Below the pieces are notes generated by a model. The model worked only from the letters and a program-made list of their open reading frames with translations. It was not told where the DNA came from and did no database searches. The position numbers were made by a program, and so were the translations under genes. Below, in pieces: positions 1-9,258 of a stretch of DNA of 64,000 bases. The first letter of the stretch is position 1, and each line of letters begins with the position of its first letter. The stretch is taken from contig JAFLKN010000056.1 in NCBI GenBank assembly GCA_019163175.1, forward strand, positions 1 to 64,000, in the 5' to 3' direction. The DNA is from Prolixibacteraceae bacterium (GTDB lineage: Bacteria; Bacteroidota; Bacteroidia; Bacteroidales; Prolixibacteraceae).

Positions 1-276
1 TCGTAATGTAAATCGTATGTCAGGGAAACCATTTTGTTTTTTCCTATTTTCATAGTTTTCTGTTTTAATTTTTAAAATTTTAATAATTGTACAAAGAAAT
101 AAAATTCGCCGGTAATACAAAAAGTATCGACCTTTTCATCCTAATTAGTTAAAGATAACATCAGAAACGGGGTTTGGTTTATTCCATAAGCTTTTTGATC
201 CAAAATAATTTAGTTTTTGCTTCTTTCCGGTAAACTAAGCAGAAGCTTCAACTACTTGAAAATGAATTTCAAAATT

Positions 277-1896
277 CTATTTCTTGATTAGCTTGGTCGT
301 TGACTGATTTTTTCCGTCAGCAATTTGTAAAAAATAAACGCCTGCCTTTAACTGATCCAGACCATAAATACTCTCGTTATTGACTACATTGGAATATTCA
401 GCAACAGTTTTACCCGAAACATCAGATAAGATAACTCTGGCTCCATTTTTAAGGCCTGAAATTACGATATGATCGTTAAATGGATTGGGAAAAACAGTTG
501 TCTCAGCTTGTTGTAGATCCTGTGTTGAAGTTAAAACCTCATGATTTAAATTGTCGACACAAAAATAGCCCGGCGTGTTCATTCCCCAATTGCCATTATC
601 GCTCGATCTCAATGAAAATTCAAGCTTTGAAATCCGGCCAAGTTTGGTCAGGTTTACCCATTTCCAGGTATCCAGAATGTAATCGTTTGAGTTTATACTA
701 TAACCGAAATCGGCCAGGAAGAACTCAACTTTGCCCGTAGATTTACTGTTTGAGTCAAATCCTTCAATGGTCAGGATAAGCCAATCTTCATCTTTTCCGC
801 TTTCACCGCCGAATTTTTTAGCAAAGTCATCGCCATTTTTCATTGAAAGGTAAGCGTAAGTGCTGTTCGTTACATATAATCCGGAGATAACCGTGTCTTT
901 AAAGAGTATAGTAGAAACCGGATTTGGGTAAACAACAGCATATGCAGGAGTTCCGGCAACACCCTTTCCGGTAATTGCACTGTACTGGTTAGCATATCCA
1001 GGAGTTGTTACATCTGTTTTTGTTGATGCAGCAAAGCCTGACCAGCTTACCCAGTCTGCATTGTAATCTGTCAAAAACCTGAAGTTCCCACTGGAAAAGC
1101 CTCCTTTTAGATCACTTCCACTGTAATACCCCTGTGTGCCAAGATTCAGATTTTCGAACCCTGCGGATGTAACTGGTTGATAGTTGTATGGTTTTTCACT
1201 ATTGAAATCATCTAAGCAAAAATATCCTGGGGTGTTCATATATCCAAAGCTGTTGTCGCTTGAACTCAGGCTGAAACGCAGTTTCTTCGCTTCCTTCAGT
1301 TCACTTAAATCAACCCAGGTCCATTTGTTCAGGATATAATCTTTCGTATTATCAGTGAAACGAAAATCGGCCAGATAAAAATACAAGGTATCAACAGGCT
1401 TTCCATCCTTATCTAGAGCCTCAATCATCAGCCTGAAATAATCAGGATCATTTCCGCTAATGCCCCCGAATTTCTTAGCATATTCATCGCCATTTTTCAT
1501 CGAAAGATAGGCGTAAGTTGAGTTGGTAACATACAAGCCGCTGGTTTTTGTGATGGTCTTATTTTCAGCAATAGCGGTAGGAAAGGGGTAACAAACCGAA
1601 TAATTGGCACTCCCTTCGTTGCCTGTTCCGGTTATTGCACTGTACTGATTTTCATAGCCTGAAGTGGTATTATCTTTGATATTGGAATAAGCAAAACCAT
1701 TCCAGTAATCTCCGAATGCACTTTTTGTGTATGTGTTATAAAAAGTTACATCCGCACTTTTAAAACTTCCGGATTGGTCGGAGCCATTCCAGAATTTTCC
1801 CTGCGATAAGTTTAAATCGTCGAATTTAGCAACTGATTGTGCATTTGACTGATAGAATAAAAATGCGGCAATTAATGCCATGTAAATTTGTTTCAT
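277..1896 (-). CDS. Secreted protein with two tandem DUF4465-like domains and a C-terminal T9SS type A sorting domain
   Basis: ORF track 277..1941; start refined to internal Met followed by signal peptide MKQIYMALIAAFLFYQSNAQ. Two near-parallel halves (SGLYVTNSTYAYLSMKNGD...KKFGG...GYFCLDDFN / SGLYVTNSTYAYLSMKNGD...KKFGG...GYFCVDNLN). CTD 'VFPNPFNDHIVISGL...GVYFLQIADGKNQSTTKLIKK'. Confidence 0.85.
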   Translation of the reverse strand: MKQIYMALIAAFLFYQSNAQSVAKFDDLNLSQGKFWNGSDQSGSFKSADVTFYNTYTKSAFGDYWNGFAYSNIKDNTTSGYENQYSAITGTGNEGSANYSVCYPFPTAIAENKTITKTSGLYVTNSTYAYLSMKNGDEYAKKFGGISGNDPDYFRLMIEALDKDGKPVDTLYFYLADFRFTDNTKDYILNKWTWVDLSELKEAKKLRFSLSSSDNSFGYMNTPGYFCLDDFNSEKPYNYQPVTSAGFENLNLGTQGYYSGSDLKGGFSSGNFRFLTDYNADWVSWSGFAASTKTDVTTPGYANQYSAITGKGVAGTPAYAVVYPNPVSTILFKDTVISGLYVTNSTYAYLSMKNGDDFAKKFGGESGKDEDWLILTIEGFDSNSKSTGKVEFFLADFGYSINSNDYILDTWKWVNLTKLGRISKLEFSLRSSDNGNWGMNTPGYFCVDNLNHEVLTSTQDLQQAETTVFPNPFNDHIVISGLKNGARVILSDVSGKTVAEYSNVVNNESIYGLDQLKAGVYFLQIADGKNQSTTKLIKK

Positions 1897-2014
1897 TATG
1901 TAATAATTTTGAATGGTTTTCAAAATAATTACAATACGCAAAACTGCTGAAATAACCTATAGGATCAAGTTTTGGTTACTCCAAGCTTTTTCTCCCGAAA
2001 GCTTTGAATATTGT

Positions 2015-2195
2015 ATCGCGAATGGCAGGTCTTCTGGCTCACTCCATTTTTGCGGCCTTCCCATCCCGATACAATCAGAACAGTGGCATGCGGTGCAAAA
2101 ATTATTCAGAGTTTACAGCTGCGGGTACAGCTCCGGATTTTAACCGGATTCCCTCTTGATACTCGTTAAGAGCATCACCAATTCGGCGGCTAAGG
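2015..2195 (-). ncRNA. Cobalamin riboswitch (AdoCbl/B12 element)
   Basis: Minus strand reads ...GGTGATGCTCTTAACGAG...GGGAATCCGGTTAAAATCCGGAGCTGTACCCGCAGCTGTAAAC...TGCCACTGTTCTGATTGTATCGGGATGGGAAGGCCGC...GAGCCAGAAGACCTGCC: the B12 box, the CCGCAGCTGTAA core and the GAGCCAGAAGACCTGCC end are all present. It lies upstream of the DUF4465 gene. Confidence 0.93.
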
Positions 2196-2284
2196 TATAG
2201 TAAAATTGATTTTCAGGACGAGGTTAGCAAAATAAAATTCCGAAAAATTATCAACAAGAAGCAGTTTGCGGTTAACAACTGAGA

Positions 2285-2791
2285 TTAAGATGCAGCCAAT
2301 CCGGATGTTTTAAACGTAAAGAATTTTTGGGCAAAATAGCTGTAAACGACAACAATACCAGTAGTAATTATTTTGGCAAGGGTGGGCCATAAACCACCAA
2401 ATTCGACCAAAACTTTCAGGAAAACATAGTTCAAAAAAATAGATCCGGAAACAGAAATAATGTATCGGATCAACTGAATTCGTCCACGAATTTCGGAATT
2501 GGTGAAGGTTATGTATTTGGCTAGCAAAAATCCGGTAAAAAAGGTAACCGGAAACACAATTAAAAAAGCAGCGATATGAGGACTAACGGAAACGAAATGT
2601 AAATCAACAATCCGTTTATCAAGAATATAATTGTAACAGATAAAATAAAGTAAAATATCGAGTACCGTATTAAACCCGCCTGTAGCCGCATATCTGAATG
2701 TTTCCTCAGGTATAAATCTCCGGAATGGAGTATGAAAAAAATCTATAATCTGAATGATTAGCAATCGTATGTTCTTTGCCAGATTCACCAT
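2285..2791 (-). CDS. GtrA-like family membrane protein
   Basis: 168 aa, four hydrophobic segments, 'FRYAATGGFNTVLDILLYFICYNYIL' typical of GtrA N-terminus. Confidence 0.8.
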   Translation of the reverse strand: MVNLAKNIRLLIIQIIDFFHTPFRRFIPEETFRYAATGGFNTVLDILLYFICYNYILDKRIVDLHFVSVSPHIAAFLIVFPVTFFTGFLLAKYITFTNSEIRGRIQLIRYIISVSGSIFLNYVFLKVLVEFGGLWPTLAKIITTGIVVVYSYFAQKFFTFKTSGLAAS

Positions 2792-2959
2792 AAATCAAAA
2801 TAAATTTCGATCAGATCGTTTGCTCAGTTGGCAAAAAAACATCTGCCAGTCGATCAAAAAGCTGCTATCAGTTATTATTCCACAAAATAAAGAGAAAAGA
2901 TTGAAAATAAATCACGAGTAGGTAAATATCAAAGAAAACTGATGGCATTTCAGGATTCT

Positions 2960-5896
2960 TTACGATTTTGGATTCGCCTGAAACGGCATTTTGGCCATCT
3001 TTTCCACTTCCAGACTCGGAAAACCGAATTCTTCGACCACTTTACCCAGCACCAGGTAAATTCCATCCCCACGGAAAGGATATCCCTTCAAGGATGGAGG
3101 AAAATGAACGGTATCGAAAAATTCTCCCTGGACATCGGTGAATGTTCCAAAGTGCATAATTTCTCCACGTATCGTCCGAACGTATTTAATAGTAACCAAA
3201 CGCCCCAGCATGCGCACATTCCGACCCAAATTATTCATCATTTCTTTTGCCGTAATTTCACCCCTGAACTTAGTTTCGAGCATGTCGAAAGTAGTCATCG
3301 AAACCGGAAACCCGATCAGTTCAATTTCGTCCCATGCATCACCTAAAACCGACTGATCAAGCTTGGGTAGCACGAATTGGCGTGGTTTAGATTCGAACAA
3401 AGCCTTTGTTTTGGCTACCGGAACAGTTTTGTTCAGAAGCATATGTGCATTCCACAAGAGCTCAGCTTTAGATGTTCCGGTAAAGCGAAAAGCACCTAAA
3501 CGGATAAGAATCACCAGTTGTTCTTTAGTAATGGCTGTTCGTTCAATAAAATCAGAAAGTGAACTGAAATAACCATGTTGTTGTCGTTCATTCACAATTT
3601 CAGAAATAACCGATTGTTCGAGGTTTTGCACATGCACAAAGCCGGTGTAAATGGTTTTACCAATAATCCGGGTCTCACTCCGGCTTCGGTTTACACAGGG
3701 CAATTCGATATGTGCTCCGCAGCGTTGAGCTTCGTTGAAATATACCCACGTGCGGTAAAATCCACCGAAATTATTGATTACGGCAACCATAAATTCGAGC
3801 GGGTAATGCGCCTTCAGGAACAAACTCTGGAAGCTTTCAACTGCATACGAAGCCGAATGCGCTTTCGAAAACGAATAACCGGCAAATGACTCGATTTGAC
3901 GCCATACTTCGTGCGTGATTTCTTCCGAATAGCCCCTTTCCCGGCAATTACTGAAATACTTGGCCACTATAAGCTGAAACTCTTCCTTTGAACGCGATTT
4001 ACCGCTCATGGCACGGCGCAGAACATCGGCTTCGGCCAGATCGAGTCCGGCAAAATGATGCGCTACTTTGATCACGTCTTCCTGATAAACCATCACACCG
4101 TAAGTTTCTTCAAGCTGTTCCTTCATTATTTTATGCAAATACTTGAAAGAATTTGGGTTATGAAACCGTTGAATGTACTGTTTCATCATACCCGATTTGG
4201 CTACACCGGGTCGAATAATGGAACTGGCAGCTACGAGTGACAGATAATTGTCGCAATGCAGTTTTGTCAACAACCCACGCATAGCCGGGCTTTCAATGTA
4301 AAAACAGCCATTGGTTTCGGCGGTTCGCAACTGAAGTTTGACCTGTTCATCCTGAAAAAACTGTTCCACTTGATGCACATCAACCACTTTACCCTGATTT
4401 TCGAGAATAATATCTACTGCTTCTTTGATGTGACCTATGCCACGTTGGCTCAAAATATCTAGTTTCTCAAAGCCCAAATCTTCGGCCATGTACATGTCCC
4501 ATTGCGTGGTTGGAAATCCTTTAGGCGGCAAATCGAGCGCGGTGTAGTAGGTGAGGGGTTCTTCCGAAATCAGTATTCCGCCGGCGTGAATACTCCGGAG
4601 ATTCGGAAAATCAACCATCTGGTCAGACATGGTTCGAATCAGCCGGGTGATCTCGTTTGAATTCCGCTCATCATTCGGATTGTCGACCAGCATATCAATT
4701 TCCTCTTTCGGAAGTCCGAACACTTTTCCCAACTCACGATAAATGGAACGGTCTTTAAATGTTGACGTTGCACCAAGTAAAGCCACATGATTGCGTCCGT
4801 AGCGCTTAAAGATATAGTCCTGAATTTGCTCCCGGTCGCGCCACGAATAATCGATGTCGAAATCAGGTGGACTGCTGCGTTTCGGATTCAGGAACCGTTC
4901 AAAGTAAAGGTTTAGTTTAATGGGGTCAACATCTGTGATTTTCAGGCAATAAGCCACAATGCTGTTTGCTCCGCTTCCTCGCCCGACATGGTAAAAACCG
5001 CAAGACATGCCGTAACGAACAATGTCCCATGCAATCAGAAAGTACGATGAAAAATTCAGCTTTTCAATGATTTCAAGTTCGTTACGAATTCTTTTATGAG
5101 CTTCGAAATTATCTATGCCATAGCGATAAACCATGCCATCAAGTGCCAGCCTTTCGAGCAAATGTTTGTCTTCGTAAGCCGAATGAGTGAATAATTTTTT
5201 ATTCTTCGTCACTTTGAATTCAAAGCTGATGTTGCAGGCATTCATTAATTTCTCAGTATTCCGGATAATTTCCGGATAATCCCTGAACTGTTGTGTCAGA
5301 CTGAGATAATCCATATTTTCCAGATCGCTGGCAAATTGGTTTTCCTGAAGTTTGCTGATCAGCACATTGTGATCGATAGCCCGAAGTATCTTGTGCAGAA
5401 ACTGTCCTTCCTTATTTTTAAAGTTAACCGGCTGCCAAACAACAAGTTTATCCTGATTTTTGCGGTATTCAGATCTCAGCAGTTTGTTGAGTTGTTTACC
5501 CTTGATGCCTGTAAATTCATTTTCGCGCAATTCGCCTACCGATTTCCTTCCGAAGGGATAAACCACAAACACATGCTTAAATTCCGGAGCATCTGCCGAA
5601 TAGGATTTTTCCTGAAGATTGTGTTCAGTTTGCCAGTCGTTCAGCTCTTTCAAACCTTCACGGTTTTTGGCCAGACCAAGATAAAGTAAGTCATCTTCGT
5701 TCCTGAATTCGCATCCGGCAATGGGTTTTATGCCTTTTTTCTGCGCTTCCATCACAAATTCGGGAATGCCCATGGTGGTATTGATATCGGTAAGGGCAAT
5801 TGTACTGAGATTGTTCAGGATAGCCAGATCGAGCAATTCACTGATGCTGAGTGTGCCGTAATGAAGACTGTAATATGAGTGACAATTGAGGTACAT
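2960..5896 (-). CDS. DNA polymerase III alpha subunit-like (short DnaE, error-prone-type)
   Basis: 978 aa; catalytic PPDFDIDYSWRDREQIQDYIFKRYG, 'VGRGSGANSIVAYCLKITDVDP', 'GMMVYQEDVIK'-type motifs (YGVMVYQEDVIKVAHHFAGLDLAEADVLRRAMSGK). Confidence 0.93.
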   Translation of the reverse strand: MYLNCHSYYSLHYGTLSISELLDLAILNNLSTIALTDINTTMGIPEFVMEAQKKGIKPIAGCEFRNEDDLLYLGLAKNREGLKELNDWQTEHNLQEKSYSADAPEFKHVFVVYPFGRKSVGELRENEFTGIKGKQLNKLLRSEYRKNQDKLVVWQPVNFKNKEGQFLHKILRAIDHNVLISKLQENQFASDLENMDYLSLTQQFRDYPEIIRNTEKLMNACNISFEFKVTKNKKLFTHSAYEDKHLLERLALDGMVYRYGIDNFEAHKRIRNELEIIEKLNFSSYFLIAWDIVRYGMSCGFYHVGRGSGANSIVAYCLKITDVDPIKLNLYFERFLNPKRSSPPDFDIDYSWRDREQIQDYIFKRYGRNHVALLGATSTFKDRSIYRELGKVFGLPKEEIDMLVDNPNDERNSNEITRLIRTMSDQMVDFPNLRSIHAGGILISEEPLTYYTALDLPPKGFPTTQWDMYMAEDLGFEKLDILSQRGIGHIKEAVDIILENQGKVVDVHQVEQFFQDEQVKLQLRTAETNGCFYIESPAMRGLLTKLHCDNYLSLVAASSIIRPGVAKSGMMKQYIQRFHNPNSFKYLHKIMKEQLEETYGVMVYQEDVIKVAHHFAGLDLAEADVLRRAMSGKSRSKEEFQLIVAKYFSNCRERGYSEEITHEVWRQIESFAGYSFSKAHSASYAVESFQSLFLKAHYPLEFMVAVINNFGGFYRTWVYFNEAQRCGAHIELPCVNRSRSETRIIGKTIYTGFVHVQNLEQSVISEIVNERQQHGYFSSLSDFIERTAITKEQLVILIRLGAFRFTGTSKAELLWNAHMLLNKTVPVAKTKALFESKPRQFVLPKLDQSVLGDAWDEIELIGFPVSMTTFDMLETKFRGEITAKEMMNNLGRNVRMLGRLVTIKYVRTIRGEIMHFGTFTDVQGEFFDTVHFPPSLKGYPFRGDGIYLVLGKVVEEFGFPSLEVEKMAKMPFQANPKS

Positions 5897-5992
5897 GTTC
5901 GGAATTATTGCGGATTTTGGAGTGTTTAATTGTTGAATGGTTCAATTGCCAAATTGTTATTCATATTTACCAAATAACCATTCATTTTCAAA

Positions 5993-7222
5993 TTATGTCA
6001 TCTGAGACTGAACACTGGGACTGGCAACTTTCTCTTTCTTTTCGCTTCTGCCTTCTGCCTGTTTTTCTTTCTTTTCCACTCCCGAAGCGCGGTGAATGGC
6101 GTCGGAGCCGTAACGCAGTCTGATTTTATCCATCGACAGGTAGAGTTTGATCATTTTGTCGTTGTTATCGAACAAATCGAGTTGCTGTACGCCGCCAATC
6201 AGTCCACCCAGTTTAACGCCAATCAGCCGGATCAACATGCGCCGTTCATACAATCGCCGAAACAGCTCGAGTGCCGTGTCCATCAGCGTATGATCGAACG
6301 AAGTGTAGGCGATCTTTTTTTGCAATGTATGCGTGTCGTAATTGGCATAGCGGATCTTAACGGTAATTACCGAGGCCAGCTTTTGCTTTTTGCGCATTTT
6401 GAAGGCTATCTTTTCAACCATGTGAATAAGTAAACGCTCCAGCATCTGAATATCAATGGTATCCGTTTCAAATGTACGTTCGGTGCTGATCGATTTTTCT
6501 TCCGAATAACAAACTACTGGAGAAAAATCAATGCCATTCGCTTTTCGCCAGATATCAATTCCTGATTTTCCAAGTACATTTTGAATCATTTCCGGAGGAA
6601 TATCGCTCAAGGTTTGAATGGTGTACACGCCCATCGAATGAAGCAGTTGGCGGGTTCTGTCGCCGACTCCCGGAATTTTCCGGATCGGAAGTGGGTTCAG
6701 AAATGGTTGTACAAAGTCGCGGGGAACTTCTTTTTCTCCGTTGGGTTTAGCTTCTCCTGTGGCAATTTTCGACACGGTTTTATTCACCGACAAGCCGAAC
6801 GAAATTGGCAGTCCGGTTTCGCTGATGATGCGGTTGCGCAACTCGTGCGTCCATTTGTAGCAGCCAATAAAGCGATCCATTCCTGAAATGTCAAGGTAAT
6901 GCTCGTCAATTGAGGCTTTTTCATAAACCGGGGCACTATCTGCAATCACATCTGTGACGAGCCGCGAATATTTGGTGTACTGATCCATATCGCCACGAAT
7001 TACAATTGCATCACCGCAAAGGTTTAATGCCATCCGCATGGGCATAGCCGAATGAACGCCAAATCGTCGCGCTTCATAGCTGCAACTGGCTACCACACCT
7101 CGATCGGACAGGCCACCAATAATAACGGGTTTGCCGATTAAAGCGGAGTTCCCCTTGCGTTCGACTGAGACAAAAAATGTGTCGAGATCAAGATGTACTA
7201 TCGTGTTGTTTTGGATGTTCAT
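5993..7222 (-). CDS. dinB: Y-family DNA polymerase IV (DinB-like)
   Basis: 409 aa; VHLDLDTFFVSVE, SIDEHYLD, 'KIPGVGDRTRQLLHSMGV', C-terminal clamp-binding-like motif QLDLF. Confidence 0.92.
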   Translation of the reverse strand: MNIQNNTIVHLDLDTFFVSVERKGNSALIGKPVIIGGLSDRGVVASCSYEARRFGVHSAMPMRMALNLCGDAIVIRGDMDQYTKYSRLVTDVIADSAPVYEKASIDEHYLDISGMDRFIGCYKWTHELRNRIISETGLPISFGLSVNKTVSKIATGEAKPNGEKEVPRDFVQPFLNPLPIRKIPGVGDRTRQLLHSMGVYTIQTLSDIPPEMIQNVLGKSGIDIWRKANGIDFSPVVCYSEEKSISTERTFETDTIDIQMLERLLIHMVEKIAFKMRKKQKLASVITVKIRYANYDTHTLQKKIAYTSFDHTLMDTALELFRRLYERRMLIRLIGVKLGGLIGGVQQLDLFDNNDKMIKLYLSMDKIRLRYGSDAIHRASGVEKKEKQAEGRSEKKEKVASPSVQSQMT

Positions 7223-7252
7223 TGTTTTATCGTTCTTTTTTATTTATCCATC

Positions 7253-7352
7253 ACAGGACTCCGTTTCACTGCGCCCTGTGCTTTTACATGTTGGGGCTTT
7301 GCCCCTTTACCATTAATAGAAGTCCTGAAAGGACGACCAGTAACAGCACTGG
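7253..7352. repeat. Cluster of short palindromes (candidate dispersed intergenic palindromic element)
   Basis: ACAGG..CCTGT, GGGGC-TTT-GCCCC (7293-7305), GTCCT-GAA-AGGAC (7322-7334), CCAGT-aacagc-ACTGG (7337-7352) in 100 bp between dinB and the S24 gene. Confidence 0.5.
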
Positions 7353-7401
7353 ATGATTAACCCGGTGAACTGAATTTCAACATTAAAAAATCGTTCAAAT
7401 T

Positions 7402-7432
7402 TTTGTTTTTCAGAACTAATTTTATATTTTTG
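7402..7432 (+). promoter_or_regulatory. Bacteroidetes-type promoter of the LexA-like gene
   Basis: TTTG (7402-7405) - N19 - TATTTTTG (7425-7432), matches TTTG / TAnnTTTG consensus. Confidence 0.6.
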
Positions 7433-7433
7433 G

Positions 7434-7472
7434 TTGTATTTTAATCAAAATTTACGATTGTAATTTAATCAA
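7434..7472 (+). promoter_or_regulatory. Tandem operator-like direct repeat
   Basis: TTGTATTTTAATCAA (7434-7448) and TTGTAATTTAATCAA (7458-7472), 14/15 identical, 24 bp start to start, immediately downstream of the promoter. Confidence 0.55.
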
Positions 7473-7492
7473 TAGGTTTTAAATTTCCAAGC

Positions 7493-8296
7493 ATGTATTT
7501 CGATTCAAACATTAAATTTTTGCGAACACGCAAGAAACTGACACAGGATCAGCTTTCTATCGCTTTGGATATTAAGCGTTCAACCCTGAATAATTACGAG
7601 AATGGAATTTCAGGGCCAAGCGTTCAGTCACTGGTTTTGTTGTCGGATTATTTTCATGTAGCCATCGACACATTATTGCGGGTTGATCTGGCTAAACTTC
7701 AGGAACGCCAGCTTTACGAACTGGAACACGGGCAGGATGTTTTTCTGAAAGGCAGCAATTTGCGTGTAATGGCAACCACGGTAGACCGAATGAACCGTGA
7801 TAACATTGAACTGGTTTCCGAAAAAGCCAAGGCTGGCTATACCAACGGATTTTCCGATCCGGAGTATATTTCGGAATTGCCGGTTTTTCAACTTCCGTTT
7901 TTGTCTTCGGAACGCAAATACCGGACTTTCCAGATTAGCGGCGACTCGATGTTACCCATTCCGGATGGAGCCTGGATTACCGGAGAATTTGTTCAGGACT
8001 GGAATGAAATAAAAACTGGCGAAATGTATGTGGTACTTACTTTAAATGAAGGCTTAGTCTTTAAACAACTAACTAATGAACTGCCCGAACGGGGATGCTT
8101 TCAGCTGATTTCGCTCAACAAAACGTATAAACCATATGAATTGGCTGCCACCGAAATTCGTGAAATCTGGAAATTTGTGCATTACATCAGTAGGGAAGTA
8201 GCTGACTCACAATTAACTGATAGTCATATAGCTCTCCAATTGAAAATATTGACTGAAGAAATTGGCGCACTGAAACGGAGGTTTGAAAACCGCTAA
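7493..8296 (+). CDS. XRE HTH / peptidase S24 LexA-like transcriptional regulator
   Basis: N-terminal HTH (KKLTQDQLSIALDIKRSTLNNYENG); S24 motif FQISGDSMLPIPDGAWITGEFV; candidate Ala-Gly cleavage site KAKAGYTNGF; VFKQL around Lys. Confidence 0.9.
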   Translation: MYFDSNIKFLRTRKKLTQDQLSIALDIKRSTLNNYENGISGPSVQSLVLLSDYFHVAIDTLLRVDLAKLQERQLYELEHGQDVFLKGSNLRVMATTVDRMNRDNIELVSEKAKAGYTNGFSDPEYISELPVFQLPFLSSERKYRTFQISGDSMLPIPDGAWITGEFVQDWNEIKTGEMYVVLTLNEGLVFKQLTNELPERGCFQLISLNKTYKPYELAATEIREIWKFVHYISREVADSQLTDSHIALQLKILTEEIGALKRRFENR

Positions 8297-8404
8297 TAAA
8301 ATAAAAGGATTAGGGAATCGTTGTTACTGAATGAAGGGTTTTGCAAGTTTCTATTGTTTTAGCCGCCATCATTTGTACTTTTGAGTCATAGAAAATCCAC
8401 CGTT

Positions 8405-9238
8405 ATGCCTTTTATCCAGCTCGAAAAATGTACACGCTGTTTGAAGTGTGTGAAAGATTGCCCTGCCAACGCAATCACGATCGAAACCGGCGAAATCGCT
8501 GATACTTGTATTCATTGCGGGCATTGCGTGGCTATTTGTCCTGAATTGGCTGTACGGCCTGATTTCGGCGATGTTTTCATGATTCAGCCTCATGCCGTAA
8601 CTCCAAAGGATTTCAGAAATTTAACTTCCGGAATCAGAACTTGCCGGAGCTTTTTGCAGAAAGATGTCCCAGATGCTGTTTTGCTTCAACTGGTTGATAA
8701 CATGAAGCATTATCCGTCAGCAAGTAACGCCCGTCCCATTCAAATTTCGATTGTTCGGTCGAAAGAGAAAGTTAAACTCCTGAACGACCTGACAGCAGAG
8801 ACTTTGATCCGCTTGTTTAGTTTGGTATGTTCTCCGTGGGTTAGTCCTTTTATCAGGATTTTTGCTCCATCAATGAATATCAGCAAACTTAAGCGATATA
8901 AAGCTTCTTTTATTGAAAAGCAAAAAACAAATGATTCACAGATCTGCCATAACGCCCCAGCAGTATTACTATTTCATGGCGAAGTTTCGAAAACCGGAAT
9001 GGCCGAAGCCGATGCCAATATCTGGGCAACTTATACCTCAATTTATGCCAATACACTTGGATTGGGAACCTGTTTCAATGGGTTTATAGTGAAAGCTATG
9101 GGGAAAAAGAGCAAATTGAATCCACTGTTTAAAGTTCCTGCCAACCATCGGGTTTATGCCTCATTATTGGTTGGTTACCCCAAAGTGAGATATAGAAACG
9201 AAGCTTCGCGGCAAAGTCCGATTGTAGTTTTGCTTTAG
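8405..9238 (+). CDS. Ferredoxin-nitroreductase fusion protein
   Basis: Two 4Fe-4S motifs (CTRCLKCVKDCP, CIHCGHCVAICP) followed by nitroreductase fold (SGIRTCRSFLQKDVP...YPSASNARPIQ). Start refined to MPFIQLEKC. Confidence 0.88.
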   Translation: MPFIQLEKCTRCLKCVKDCPANAITIETGEIADTCIHCGHCVAICPELAVRPDFGDVFMIQPHAVTPKDFRNLTSGIRTCRSFLQKDVPDAVLLQLVDNMKHYPSASNARPIQISIVRSKEKVKLLNDLTAETLIRLFSLVCSPWVSPFIRIFAPSMNISKLKRYKASFIEKQKTNDSQICHNAPAVLLFHGEVSKTGMAEADANIWATYTSIYANTLGLGTCFNGFIVKAMGKKSKLNPLFKVPANHRVYASLLVGYPKVRYRNEASRQSPIVVLL

Positions 9239-9258
9239 TTGAAATAACCAACTACACA

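Noticed and set aside
1984-2004. AAGCTTT/AAAGCTT hairpin downstream of the riboswitch as a terminator
   Set aside because: No U-tract on the minus strand after the stem, so not supported as a Rho-independent terminator; could still be part of the expression platform.
1913-2143. 76-aa plus-strand ORF over the riboswitch
   Set aside because: Overlaps the conserved cobalamin riboswitch on the opposite strand; coding call unsupported.
2942-5689. Numerous plus-strand ORFs antisense to the dnaE-like gene (e.g. 2942..3346, 5291..5689)
   Set aside because: Antisense shadow ORFs of a well-supported coding gene; low-complexity or unfamiliar translations and no promoter or RBS evidence.
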